This document shows, in pieces, positions 8,604 through 17,382 of a DNA stretch of 64,000 nucleotides. Source of the stretch: Halorutilus salinus (GTDB lineage: Archaea; Halobacteriota; Halobacteria; Halobacteriales; Halorutilaceae); the NCBI RefSeq assembly GCF_026242195.1, contig NZ_RKLV01000003.1, positions 62,001-126,000 on the forward strand. The letters run 5' to 3'. The notes under the pieces were generated by a model, which worked only from the letters and a program-made list of their open reading frames with translations, was not told where the DNA came from and did not search any database. A program made the translations under genes and the position numbers. Position 1 is the stretch's first letter. Each line of letters begins with the position of its first letter.

Positions 8604-9584
8604 ATGCTCAGTATGTCAGAGTTCCCTACACGCCGTATGCGACGCCTTCGCCGTGGCGGTGTCCGCGATCTCGTCGAGGAGACGACGGTCACGTCAGACG
8701 ACCTCGTCGCTCCTCTGTTCGTCGACGCGACGGCGGACGAACCGCGCGAGATACACAGCATGCCCGACGTGTACAGGTACCCCGTGGACGGAACCGTCGT
8801 ACGCGCGGGCGAGCTACGTGACCTCGGCGTGCCCGCCGTTATTCTATTCGGCGTCCCTGAGGAGAAGAACGAACAGGGAACGCGCGCATGGGCGGACGAC
8901 GGCGTCGTACAGCGTGCCACGCGCCGGGTAAAGGACTCCGTCGACGACCTCCTCGTGATTACCGACCTCTGTATGTGCGAGTACACCGACCACGGACACT
9001 GCGGCGTTCTCGATGACGAAGGAAACGTCGACAACGACGCGACGCTCGCGTACCTACGTAACATAGCCGTCTCACAGGCGGAGGCGGGAGCGGACATCGT
9101 CGCGCCGTCGGGCATGATGGACGGTGCCGTCGGCGCTATACGCGAGTCGCTCGACTCGCACGGCTACGACGGTGTAGGGATCCTGTCGTACTCCGTCAAG
9201 TACGCGAGCGGATTCTACGGACCTTTCCGCGACGCCGCCGACTCAGCGCCGTCGTTCGGTCACCGCCGCGGCTACCAGATGAACCCCGCGAACGCACGTA
9301 TTGCTTCGGAGGAGGCGCGTCTCGACGTTCAGGAAGGCGCGGACGCGCTCATGGTGAAGCCCGCGCTTCCCTACCTCGACGTACTCCGGCGCGTCCGTGA
9401 ACAGAACGACCTTCCCGTCTTCGCTTACAATGTTTCAGGTGAGTACGCGATGATCCGCGCCGCCGACGAGAAGGGCTGGCTCGACGCAGAGGAGACGGCG
9501 CTCGAAAGCCTGACCTGCATAAAACGCGCAGGTGCGGATGCTGTAATCACGTACTTCGCGGACGACCTCGCACGCAGACTCTGA
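8604..9584 (+). CDS. hemB: Porphobilinogen synthase (delta-aminolevulinic acid dehydratase)
   Basis: Condenses two 5-aminolevulinates to porphobilinogen for heme, siroheme and cobalamin. The 326-residue product has the zinc cysteines Cys123, Cys125 and Cys133 (LCMCEYTDHGHC). The two active-site lysines are Lys199 (SVKYASGFYGPFR) and Lys252 (MVKPALPYLD). The PSGMMDG block is present. A start at the internal ATG (residue 4, MSEFPTRRMRRLRR) is equally likely. hemC and hemD are at 32.1-33.75 kb. Confidence 0.96.
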   Translation: MLSMSEFPTRRMRRLRRGGVRDLVEETTVTSDDLVAPLFVDATADEPREIHSMPDVYRYPVDGTVVRAGELRDLGVPAVILFGVPEEKNEQGTRAWADDGVVQRATRRVKDSVDDLLVITDLCMCEYTDHGHCGVLDDEGNVDNDATLAYLRNIAVSQAEAGADIVAPSGMMDGAVGAIRESLDSHGYDGVGILSYSVKYASGFYGPFRDAADSAPSFGHRRGYQMNPANARIASEEARLDVQEGADALMVKPALPYLDVLRRVREQNDLPVFAYNVSGEYAMIRAADEKGWLDAEETALESLTCIKRAGADAVITYFADDLARRL

Positions 9585-9639
9585 ACACAGTCCCTTCCAC
9601 GGAAAGGCTGATTAAGCTGGAGTCTTTTTTGTCCACGCT

Positions 9640-9957
9640 ATGTCCGAGGATCAAGAAAGGAAAGAGCTCGTCGACAGGTTCAGTGAACGTATCGACGAAC
9701 TCGATAACGAGATAGACGAACGCGTCGATGAGGGAAAGAAACGACTGAAACAGACAACTTCCGGTATACGCGAGAAGGCTGGTAAGATAGGCGAGGACGA
9801 CGCGGGGAAGGTGACTGTGGAAAAGATACGCAAGGAACTCGACGATATAGAGAAGGACGTGGACGAGAACATCGACGAAGGAAAACAGAAAGCCTCGGAA
9901 CTCGTCGACGAGGCACGCGAACGTCTTGATACGCTCGAAAAGAAGGTACGTAACTGA
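9640..9957 (+). CDS. Small charged coiled-coil protein, 105 aa
   Basis: The whole product is predicted alpha-helical and highly charged (E/D/K/R), with heptad-like hydrophobic spacing (IDELDNEIDERVDEGKKRL, IRKELDDIEKDVDENIDEG) and an internal repetition of the I-D-E-G-K element. It has no signal peptide and no cysteine. It resembles LEA/YtxH-like stress coiled-coil proteins only in composition, and I do not assign a function. An AT-rich promoter-like stretch (gattaagctgg...tttttt) lies just upstream. It faces the DUF5806-like gene tail to tail, 10 bases apart. Confidence 0.7.
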   Translation: MSEDQERKELVDRFSERIDELDNEIDERVDEGKKRLKQTTSGIREKAGKIGEDDAGKVTVEKIRKELDDIEKDVDENIDEGKQKASELVDEARERLDTLEKKVRN

Positions 9958-9967
9958 GACGTACCGG

Positions 9968-10561
9968 TCAGAACTCATGCCCGCAGTCGGGGCACTCGTG
10001 TTCCTTCTCGTCTTCCCTTAGCTCCTCACTCGACCGGCGTATCTCGCGCATAGCGTCGCTGATACGATCCTCAACCTCCGTTTCGTGGTCGACATCGACC
10101 TCCGCGCCCTCGACCTCAAGCAGGAAACGCGCCGTCTCGGTGACCTCGTACATCATCTCGTCGAGTTCCTCCGTCGTGAAGAAGCCCGACATCGCGCCGT
10201 ACAGGAACGTCGCCCCCGACTTGCGCACCTTGTCCTCGAACGATGAACGCGCTTGGTTCACCGCCTGCGGCGTGTACGTGTCCTCCATGAAAGGCACGAG
10301 GTCGGGGAGGTTCTCACCCACGAGGGTCATCTCGACACCTGTCTCAGTCCGGAAGTCGGCACAGAGACGCGCTATCGCCCATTCGCGCGCCGTGACGTAC
10401 GTCCGTTTGCGCACGAAGTCGTTGACACGGTCGTACCGCGCCCTGTCCACCTTCTTGAAACGGTCGTACTTCTCGACGCGTTCGGGTGTCTCACCCTCGC
10501 CGTCGTTCTGCTCTTCCTCCGAACCCTCCCGCTCTTCGGTTTCTATGCTCTCGGATTCCAT
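9968..10561 (-). CDS. DUF5806-like haloarchaeal conserved protein
   Basis: 197 residues. A low-complexity acidic N-terminus (~1-30) precedes a conserved globular core: YDRVNDFVRKRTYVTAREWAIARLCADFRTETGVEMT, then ENLPDLVPFMEDTYTPQAVNQARSSFEDKVRKSGATFLYGAMSGFF. I recall this core as an uncharacterised, very well conserved haloarchaeal family. The last residues (ECPDCGHEF) form half of a zinc-ribbon. The AREWAIARLCADFR helix resembles a DNA-binding or repressor-like helix, which is inference. Function unknown. Confidence 0.8.
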   Translation of the reverse strand: MESESIETEEREGSEEEQNDGEGETPERVEKYDRFKKVDRARYDRVNDFVRKRTYVTAREWAIARLCADFRTETGVEMTLVGENLPDLVPFMEDTYTPQAVNQARSSFEDKVRKSGATFLYGAMSGFFTTEELDEMMYEVTETARFLLEVEGAEVDVDHETEVEDRISDAMREIRRSSEELREDEKEHECPDCGHEF

Positions 10562-10740
10562 ATAACGTTATGTGGTTTACATCCTACCGACTAAAGGCTT
10601 CGTCAGACGTACGTCGTCTCGGAGAACGTTCGCTCCCTTTGGCTGACCGGGCGGGATGTCGTATCCTTGATCTCCAGCTTCGACAGGAGCCGGATCCCTG
10701 TCCGTAAACATAATACTGGCTCAACCAGACTGTATTAGCT

Positions 10741-11391
10741 ATGCCTAATCAAGACGCCGACTACAGTCCGAAGTATGACGACTGGTCTGACGGTTATCCT
10801 CCTGACTGGAACAGTAGGAAGACCAAGGTCAAGCGTCGAGACAACTACCGATGTCAGGAATGCGGAGACAAATGCCTATCTGAGAATGATGTACGGCTTC
10901 ACGTCCATCACACAGTACCGAAGAGTGACGGCGGACCTCACACGTTCGATAACCTGCAAACACTTTGCGTTCAATGTCACTCGGCGAAACACCCGGACAA
11001 CTGGAAAATGGCTCGAATGGCTGACGACACGTCTTCTGTTATAGCCCTCTTTTTTCTCTGGCTTGTTGAACTCTTCTCAGATGATTCTGAAGAGCAATCC
11101 GAGGAAACTTCTCTTACCGCACACGGTATGTCTAACATCACCACCGACCACGAACGCGCTCACGTAACTGCTGATGTAAACCGGCTCTGGAACCCGAACC
11201 ACGAGGATCAGCAACAGGTTGGTCTACTGGACGACAGCGACGACAGAATCAGGTTCACCTCGTGGAAAACCGACGAGGTGAAACAGGTACAGGAAGGAAA
11301 TACCTACGACATACAGTACGCCCGCGTGGGTGAATACGAAGGAGACCCGCAACTCACGCTCGATACCTACACCGAGATAGAGCGCGTGTAG
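10741..11391 (+). CDS. HNH endonuclease with C-terminal OB-fold-like domain
   Basis: 216 residues. The N-terminal HNH/McrA-type zinc nuclease has Cys38-x2-Cys41, HVHHTVP (His56, His57), an FDNLQTLC block with Asn71, and C-x2-CH (Cys76, Cys79, His80). The middle has a short hydrophobic stretch (~100-115) and an acidic linker. The C-terminal ~75 residues (ADVNRLWNPN...QVGLLDDSDDRIRFTSW...DIQYARV...LTLDTYTEIE) look like an OB-fold of the RPA/SSB kind, suggesting nucleic-acid targeting. Base composition is visibly more A/T-rich than its neighbours and it stands alone, pointing to horizontal acquisition. A TATA-like ataatact lies about 30 bases upstream. Confidence 0.82.
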   Translation: MPNQDADYSPKYDDWSDGYPPDWNSRKTKVKRRDNYRCQECGDKCLSENDVRLHVHHTVPKSDGGPHTFDNLQTLCVQCHSAKHPDNWKMARMADDTSSVIALFFLWLVELFSDDSEEQSEETSLTAHGMSNITTDHERAHVTADVNRLWNPNHEDQQQVGLLDDSDDRIRFTSWKTDEVKQVQEGNTYDIQYARVGEYEGDPQLTLDTYTEIERV

Positions 11392-11421
11392 CTGTCTACG
11401 TACCTCCTCTTGGTTACGTCC

Positions 11422-12477
11422 TCACTCCTCCAGAACCGCGCGGTAGATGCGCTCCGAACGGACGAGCGCACCGAGATCCACGCTTTCGCCATCCGTATGC
11501 GCCTCACCCTGCTCCGCGGGTCCACATACGACGGTTGAGGTACCGGCTGACGCGAGCCATCCAGCGTCGGTTGCGTGCGGCTTCGCCACGTACTCCGATG
11601 CGCCGGTTTCGCGCGCCGCCTCCCGGATCTCACGTGCGAATCCGCCGTCGTCGCATACCATCGGCGGCATCTCGCCGACCACCTCCGTCTCAACCCCGAC
11701 CGTTTCGAGGTCTAAGCTTCCTTCGGGAACTGTGCGTTCGTCGACGGTAAACGCGCACCGCGACGGGGTTACGTTCGTCGCCTCGTCGCTCGTCCTTACA
11801 CCGGTCACCGTCGCGGTTCCTTCGAGCGAGACCTCTTCGCCGTCTATCTCCGGACACGTTTCGGGGCTTTCGTATCGCCTTATTTGGTTTATGCTGTCGA
11901 CGGCGGCGTAGACGGGGTTCCCGTCGTCGTCCGCGTCGCCTGCATGTCCCCGTTCGCCACGCGCCACACCGCGTACCTCGCGCCTTCCGCGGTGCGCTAC
12001 GGCGACGTCAAACGCACCCGGTGACGAGTAACCCGTTGAGCCTTCGACGACGACCGCGCGTTCGGGTACGAAGCCGTTCTCCGTCGCGTGTCTCGCACCC
12101 ACACCGCCGCTTTCCTCTCCGACGAAAGAAGCGAACCCAACATCCGACGTGTCGGCGTCTCGGAAAGCCACCATCCCTGCGGCGAGAGCGCCCTTCATGT
12201 CCGCTGTTCCGCGCCCGTACAGGCGTCCGTCGCGTTTCTCGACCGTCGGCGCGCCGTTCTTAACCTGTCCGTCGGCGGGCGGTACGGTGTCGTGGTGTCC
12301 GACGAGCGCCAGTTCGGCGTCGCCACGTCGCGCTACAACGTTTCCGGCGTCGTCGCGCTCCACCCCCGCGTCGGTTTCGTCGCGGAGCCAGCCCTCGATC
12401 AGGTCGCCCGCCTCCGTCTCGTCCTCGTGGCTCGGTGTCCGCACGAGTTCACGTGTCAGCTTCTCAACTTCGTTCAC
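11422..12477 (-). CDS. M20-family metallopeptidase (ArgE/DapE/LysK-like)
   Basis: Zinc amidohydrolase of about 351 residues. Motifs seen are GHHDTVPP (metal His and flanking Asp), GRGTADMKG (bridging Asp), GEESGGVGA (catalytic Glu) and a late AHTDGESV (metal His). The family removes N-acyl groups from amino acids or cleaves small peptides. The haloarchaeal position is compatible with LysK-type lysine/ornithine deacylation, but no lysine genes are adjacent, so the substrate is open. I chose the GTG at 12477 (VNEVEKLTREL) because the longer frame to 12567 is non-homologous and overlaps the divergent gene's start. Confidence 0.85.
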   Translation of the reverse strand: MNEVEKLTRELVRTPSHEDETEAGDLIEGWLRDETDAGVERDDAGNVVARRGDAELALVGHHDTVPPADGQVKNGAPTVEKRDGRLYGRGTADMKGALAAGMVAFRDADTSDVGFASFVGEESGGVGARHATENGFVPERAVVVEGSTGYSSPGAFDVAVAHRGRREVRGVARGERGHAGDADDDGNPVYAAVDSINQIRRYESPETCPEIDGEEVSLEGTATVTGVRTSDEATNVTPSRCAFTVDERTVPEGSLDLETVGVETEVVGEMPPMVCDDGGFAREIREAARETGASEYVAKPHATDAGWLASAGTSTVVCGPAEQGEAHTDGESVDLGALVRSERIYRAVLEE

Positions 12478-12565
12478 GTCCGTAAACCGTATGCGGCTAT
12501 AACAAGGCTGGCGTTTCCGTGTAGAGAACCGAAGAAATCTCGTGCGCGACGCGACGACTAACCCC

Positions 12566-13366
12566 ATGGGTTCGTATAAACCACCCTTGCTCGATCCTGA
12601 GGGCTACGACACACCCTCTGTTTTCCAGCCCGAAGCCCTTCTCGAAGGGGCGCGGAGACAGAAGAAACTACCCGAAACGGACGTTCCCGATGTATGCGTC
12701 CTCGACCCGGACGGCGACGTTGTCGACCATCTCGTCTCGACCGACGAAGCCGAGAGAGACCCGAACTGGCCCGGCTACCACACCGACCTGTATAGGTTCG
12801 ACCGCTGTGGCGTCGAGCACGGGATCGTAGGATGTGCAGTTGGTGCGCCGTTCGCGGTTCTCGTCGCCGAACAGCTCTTCGCATCCGGATGTGAACTACT
12901 TGTCAGCGTGACATCCTCCGGGCAGATCACCTCCCGTGGAGACACACCTTACTTCGTACTCATCGACCGTGCCCTGCGCGACGAGGGTACGAGCTACCAC
13001 TACGCGCCCCCGTCGAGGTACGCCGATGCGGACGAGAGCCTCATCGACACTGTTGAGGATGCCTGCGAAAACGTCCCGCATACCGTTCACCGGGGCGCGA
13101 CGTGGACGACCGACGCCCCGTTCCGCGAGACGGAGGAGGCGATAGAAGACGCACGCACCGACGGTGTTCTCGCAGTCGAGATGGAGGCTTCGGCGCTGTA
13201 CACGTTCGCCAACGTACGTGACGAGGACGTCGTATGTTTTGCACACGTAACCAACGAGATGGGTACGTCTGACGATGAGTTCGAGAAGGGTGAGGAATCC
13301 GGAACCGAGGACGCGCTCGGTGTCGTCGACGCGGCGAGACGTGGATGGGGGCGCGACGGCGTTTAG
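12566..13366 (+). CDS. Nucleoside phosphorylase (uridine phosphorylase-like)
   Basis: PNP/UDP superfamily enzyme that splits nucleosides with phosphate. The 266-residue product (from ATG 12566) shows GCAVGAPFAVLVAEQLFASGCELLVSVTSSGQI (phosphate/ribose region) and AVEMEASALYTFA, the E-M-E motif binding ribose hydroxyls. A more upstream ATG at 12542 is in frame but lies close to the divergent promoter region. Its 3' end overlaps the stop of the convergent transporter gene by four bases. Substrate preference cannot be read from the sequence. Confidence 0.85.
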   Translation: MGSYKPPLLDPEGYDTPSVFQPEALLEGARRQKKLPETDVPDVCVLDPDGDVVDHLVSTDEAERDPNWPGYHTDLYRFDRCGVEHGIVGCAVGAPFAVLVAEQLFASGCELLVSVTSSGQITSRGDTPYFVLIDRALRDEGTSYHYAPPSRYADADESLIDTVEDACENVPHTVHRGATWTTDAPFRETEEAIEDARTDGVLAVEMEASALYTFANVRDEDVVCFAHVTNEMGTSDDEFEKGEESGTEDALGVVDAARRGWGRDGV

Positions 13367-15579
13367 AAGACACGGCTTTCGACGAACCGCCTGAGGCGTC
13401 CGGCTTCCTCCTCCCCTCCTTTGACGGCGATCGCCGTTCCGTCTACGCCTTCGATGATACGTTCCGAAGGCTCCTCGAAGACCGCGGCTTTCAGACCTGC
13501 GTTACCCGCACCCACCACGACAACATCGGCGTCGCTTGCGGCGTCGATAAGCGCGAGCGCACGGTCGTCGCCCTCCACGACCGTCGACGACACGGGGGCG
13601 ACGAAGTTCGACTCCAGCTCCGTCAGGTACTCGCCGAGAGTCTCGCGCTGTTGGGGCGGCGCGTCGGTTCCGACTGCGAAAAGCAGCTCCACCGACGCGT
13701 CTGAGTCGCACGCGACGGCGTCCGCAACCGCCACCTTCGCGGGGTCGTACGGTCCACGGTCGGAGACAACGGCGACCTTCTCAACGTCTTCGACGCCTTT
13801 GTCTTCGAGTTCCACGACATCACACGGCGCGTGGCGTCTTATCCAGCCCACCTCGTCGTCGAAGACGGACGTATGTAGACGTTCGGGGCGTCTCTCTATG
13901 ACCACGGCGTCCGCGCCCGTCTCCTCTGCGCTGTTTACGACGGCGTGCTTCGTCTCGTGGCTCACGACCTCGCCGTACTCGGCGTCCACGCCGACGTTCT
14001 CACAGACCTCCTCCATACGTTCCTCGAACGAGACGTCTCCCTCCGTCTGGTCCGACACCTTTTCGAGAGGCGTCTGGTCGGGTACCTCGTCGAAACGGAC
14101 GGCGTGGACGACGCCGTCACGTCCCCGTGCGAGCGAGATACCGAGACGCATGAGCGCCCTCTCGCGTTCGACGTCGGTTCGGTCGGTTACGCCGACGAGT
14201 ACGTCGTACGTACCGTTCTCGACGGCTGTCTCCGTCTCCTCCACGACCTTTCTACCCACCCAACGCCGTACTGCGTCCGTCGCCGCGCCCTCACGATCAA
14301 CGTCACCGCGCCGCCGGACGTAGGTGTAGTACCAGACGAGCGAACCCGCCGTGATGACGACCGCACCAGCGACGGGGAGGCGTCCCATGAACGGTAGGAG
14401 CGCCACGCCGCCGACAACACCAACAACCTGCGGAAACGGGTACAACGGCGACTCGAAGCTCGGTTCGTAGCCGTCGAAGTCGGCGTGCCTGAAGGCGACG
14501 AGAGCGAGGTTTACGAGGACGAAGACGAGTATCTGGAACGCGCTCGCCATCTTTGCTATATCCTCGACGGGTACGAAAGCGACGAGGAACAGAAGAACGA
14601 CACCCGTCACTGAGATGGCGTTGACGGGCGTGCTGAACCTGTCGCTCACGTCACCGAGCGACTCAGGCACGAGCGCGTCACGGCTCATGGCGAAAGGGTA
14701 ACGTGACGACGAAAGCACGCCCGCGTTTGCGGTACTGACGAGTGCGAGGAGGGCGGCGACGACAACGGCGACGACGCCCACACCCGGTAGAGCGTACTCG
14801 GCGGCAAGCGCCATGGGGACATCGGAGGCGACGAGTTCCTCTGCGGGTGCAACGCCGACCATGACCGCCACGATAGCGACGTAGACGAACGCCGTAAAGA
14901 CGAGCGAGCCGAGTATGCCGAGAGGTATGTTCCTGTCGGGGTTCTCTATCTCCTCCGCGACGCTCGCAACCTTGGTGACGCCCGCGTAGGAGACGAAGAC
15001 AAACCCCGTTGCGGACAGCAAGCCGACGATCCCGCCCTCCGAAACGGCGTCGTACCGTCCCGTCTCGATACCCGGAGCGCCGAAGACGATGAAGCCAGCC
15101 ATCGCCGTGAGCATGGCGATGACGATACCGACCTGCATCCTGCCCGTCTGTTTAACGCCGAAGACGTTTACGACTATAAGAACGACCGCGACGACGAGGG
15201 CGACGGGCACCGCGGGAAGATCGAGGTAGTAGACGAGGTACGGCGCGCCACCGACGAGCGCGAGAGCGCCCTTGAACGTGAGGGAGAACCACGTCCCGAC
15301 GCCTGCAATCGTGCCGAGCAGAGGACCCATACCCCGTTCGATGTAGAGGTACGTACCGCCGGCTTCGGGCATAGCCGTCGCCATCTCAGCCTTCGAAAGC
15401 GCCGCAGGGAGGACGAGGAGACCCGCGAGAACGTACGCGAGAACGACCGCCGAACCCGAGTTGTTGACTATACCGAGCGCCAAGCCGGGTAGTATGAAGA
15501 TACCGCTTCCTACCATAGCGCCTATGCTGATAGCCATCACCGAAGGAAGACCGAGGTCGCGCTCAAGGCTCTTGGGCAT
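13363..15579 (-). CDS. APC-superfamily amino acid transporter with C-terminal Usp domains
   Basis: 738 residues. Residues 1 to ~430 form about 12 TM segments of the APC family, with the TM1 signature ISIGAMVGSGIFILPG and EAGGTYLYIERGMGP in TM2-3. The C-terminal ~300 residues are two tandem UspA-like domains. The first, ~445-575, begins YDVLVGVTDRTDVERERALMRL; the second, ~590-720, ends VVVGAGNAGLKAAVFEEPSERII. Usp domains bind nucleotides, so the transporter may be gated by ATP or AMP (inference). The product is an inner-membrane permease, probably for amino acids or polyamines. A divergent-side inverted repeat and an Lrp-type gene sit directly upstream. Confidence 0.9.
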   Translation of the reverse strand: MPKSLERDLGLPSVMAISIGAMVGSGIFILPGLALGIVNNSGSAVVLAYVLAGLLVLPAALSKAEMATAMPEAGGTYLYIERGMGPLLGTIAGVGTWFSLTFKGALALVGGAPYLVYYLDLPAVPVALVVAVVLIVVNVFGVKQTGRMQVGIVIAMLTAMAGFIVFGAPGIETGRYDAVSEGGIVGLLSATGFVFVSYAGVTKVASVAEEIENPDRNIPLGILGSLVFTAFVYVAIVAVMVGVAPAEELVASDVPMALAAEYALPGVGVVAVVVAALLALVSTANAGVLSSSRYPFAMSRDALVPESLGDVSDRFSTPVNAISVTGVVLLFLVAFVPVEDIAKMASAFQILVFVLVNLALVAFRHADFDGYEPSFESPLYPFPQVVGVVGGVALLPFMGRLPVAGAVVITAGSLVWYYTYVRRRGDVDREGAATDAVRRWVGRKVVEETETAVENGTYDVLVGVTDRTDVERERALMRLGISLARGRDGVVHAVRFDEVPDQTPLEKVSDQTEGDVSFEERMEEVCENVGVDAEYGEVVSHETKHAVVNSAEETGADAVVIERRPERLHTSVFDDEVGWIRRHAPCDVVELEDKGVEDVEKVAVVSDRGPYDPAKVAVADAVACDSDASVELLFAVGTDAPPQQRETLGEYLTELESNFVAPVSSTVVEGDDRALALIDAASDADVVVVGAGNAGLKAAVFEEPSERIIEGVDGTAIAVKGGEEEAGRLRRFVESRVF

Positions 15580-15602
15580 CTTATGTGACCCGTTTAGACG
15601 GC

Positions 15603-15639
15603 GAACTGTTAAAAGAAGGTCGATACAGTACCGAACTGT
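15603..15639. promoter_or_regulatory. Candidate Lrp-type operator upstream of the transporter
   Basis: An inverted repeat ACAGT-n5-ACTGT at 15625-15639, plus another AACTGTT half-site at 15604-15610, flank a TATA-like TTTTAA read on the minus strand. The site lies 25-60 bases upstream of the transporter ATG and 42 bases beyond the Lrp gene's stop. The proposed link to the neighbouring Lrp-like protein is inference. Confidence 0.35.
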
Positions 15640-15680
15640 CTGATATACGGGGCTATATTCTCGTTCTGTCCTCTAACCCC

Positions 15681-16154
15681 TTAGCCGTCGCTCCTGAGCA
15701 GAAAGCCGTGGTAAGGGCAGTAGTACTCGTCACGTATTAGCTGTTCGTCGACTATCGTCAGACCGAGTTCGCTAAGCTCCCTACCTATACGGCTCAGGTC
15801 GTCGTGGCTCCGACCTATGGCGTTGACGTAGACGTTGCGCTGTCCCGTCATTATCTCACGCACCGCCGTCACGCTCTCCACCTGCCGTGCCTCGTCGGCG
15901 AGCTCCTCGCGCTCCGAGATGGGCGCTGTACAGATTATCTTTGTAAAAAGCGGATACCCCGCCTTCTCGTAATCTATATCTATATGGTAGCCGCGTATCA
16001 CGCCCTCGTCTTCGAGCTTCTGTATACGGTTCCGTACGGTGCTCGACGATATGTCAAGCTCGCCGGCTATATCGCTTGAGGAGGTCGTCCGCGCGTCCTT
16101 CTGTAGCTCGTACAGTATCTGTCTGTCTATCTCGTCGAGTTCGACGGTGTCCAT
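15681..16154 (-). CDS. Lrp/AsnC-family transcriptional regulator
   Basis: 157 residues. The N-terminal HTH (LDEIDRQILYELQKDARTTSSSDIAGELDISSSTVRNRIQKLEDEGVIRGY) is a textbook AsnC-type winged helix. The C-terminal RAM-like sensor follows (YPLFTKIICTAPISEREELADEARQVESVTAVREIMTGQRNVYVNAIG). Such regulators act as dimers or octamers that bind amino acids. Its position immediately upstream of, and on the same strand as, the APC-Usp transporter suggests that it controls this transporter. The final ~20 residues (EYYCPYHGFLL) add a Cys-Pro-Tyr-His motif beyond the usual domain. Confidence 0.92.
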   Translation of the reverse strand: MDTVELDEIDRQILYELQKDARTTSSSDIAGELDISSSTVRNRIQKLEDEGVIRGYHIDIDYEKAGYPLFTKIICTAPISEREELADEARQVESVTAVREIMTGQRNVYVNAIGRSHDDLSRIGRELSELGLTIVDEQLIRDEYYCPYHGFLLRSDG

Positions 16155-16242
16155 TTCGGTTTACTCCGAACGCCGCTCAGTTTAAGCTTGCCCTCCGCAC
16201 GGACGCGGAACTGTTTAGTGGGTTTCGCGCCACGGACGAACG

Positions 16243-17382
16243 ATGAGGCTCACACACGAACCGACGACCCTCGGCGTCGTAGGCGGCGGTCAGCTCTGTA
16301 GGATGCTCGCTGAGGCGGCGTCACCCCTCGGTGTCGAGGTCGTATTCGTAGACCCGACACCCGACGCCCCAGCGAGCGCGGTGGCACGTGACCAGATCGT
16401 CGGCGGATTCGACGACACCGACGCAGTCACGCGTCTCGCTCACCGTGTCGACGGTCTGACGTACGACATAGAGCTCGCCGACCCCGATGGTGTCGAAGCC
16501 GCCGTCGAGGAGGCGGGCGTCCCCGTCCATCCCGACCCAGACACGCTCAGAACCATACAGGATAAGTACGTGCAGAAGGAGGCGCTCGTAGAGAACGGCG
16601 TCCCCGTGCCCGAATACCGCGCCGTCGAGACCGTCGACGACCTCGCCGACACCGCCGACGCGCTCGGTCTTCCTCTGATGCTCAAGGCGCGCGAGGGCGG
16701 CTACGACGGACGCGGAAACTACCCTGTTAAGACGCGCGACGACTTCGAGGACGCCGTCGAGGCGCTCGAAGGACGTATGATGGCTGAGGAGTTCGTCGAC
16801 TACGACCGCGAACTCTCCGTAATCGCTGTACAGGGCGACGGCGAGACGACGCTTTTCCCGACGACGGAGACCGTACACCGTGACGAAATACTCCGGCGTA
16901 CCGTCTCGCCCGCGCGCACCGACGAAACGACGCTCAAACGCGCCCGCGGTGTTGCGCACGACGTACTCGGTACGATGGACGGACGCGGCGTATACGGTAT
17001 AGAGATGTTCGAGGACGGCGACGAGGTCATGGTCAACGAGATAGCGCCGCGCCCCCACAACTCGGGACACTGGACGATCGAGGGCGCTCGTACGTCGCAG
17101 TTCGAACAGCACGTCCGCGCCGTCATCGGTGCGCCTCTCGGTTCGACCGCTCTACGCGACAAGACCGTCTCTGTCAACATACTCGGCGAAACGGGTGCGC
17201 GCGACGTATCGCTCGCGGGCGTCGACAGCCTCCTCGCTTCCGGCGCGGATCTGCACTGGTACGGTAAGCGCGAGGAACGCCCGCTCCGAAAGATGGGGCA
17301 TTTCACCCTCACGGGCGACGACACCGACGAACTCATGAGTAAGGCGGACGAGTTACACGACGGACTGAGGTTCGAAGGATGA
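16243..17382 (+). CDS. purK: 5-(carboxyamino)imidazole ribonucleotide synthase
   Basis: ATP-grasp enzyme that carboxylates AIR to N5-CAIR in purine synthesis. The 379-residue product begins with the PurK signature VVGGGQLCRMLAEAASPLG. It contains the ATP-grasp core (KAREGGYDGRGNYPV; MAEEFVDYDRELSVIA) and the metal-binding end (GVYGIEMFEDGDEVMVNEIAPRPHNSGHWTIE). The stop overlaps the purE start (ATGA), as expected for a purKE operon. A likely promoter is ctgtttagt just upstream. Confidence 0.96.
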   Translation: MRLTHEPTTLGVVGGGQLCRMLAEAASPLGVEVVFVDPTPDAPASAVARDQIVGGFDDTDAVTRLAHRVDGLTYDIELADPDGVEAAVEEAGVPVHPDPDTLRTIQDKYVQKEALVENGVPVPEYRAVETVDDLADTADALGLPLMLKAREGGYDGRGNYPVKTRDDFEDAVEALEGRMMAEEFVDYDRELSVIAVQGDGETTLFPTTETVHRDEILRRTVSPARTDETTLKRARGVAHDVLGTMDGRGVYGIEMFEDGDEVMVNEIAPRPHNSGHWTIEGARTSQFEQHVRAVIGAPLGSTALRDKTVSVNILGETGARDVSLAGVDSLLASGADLHWYGKREERPLRKMGHFTLTGDDTDELMSKADELHDGLRFEG

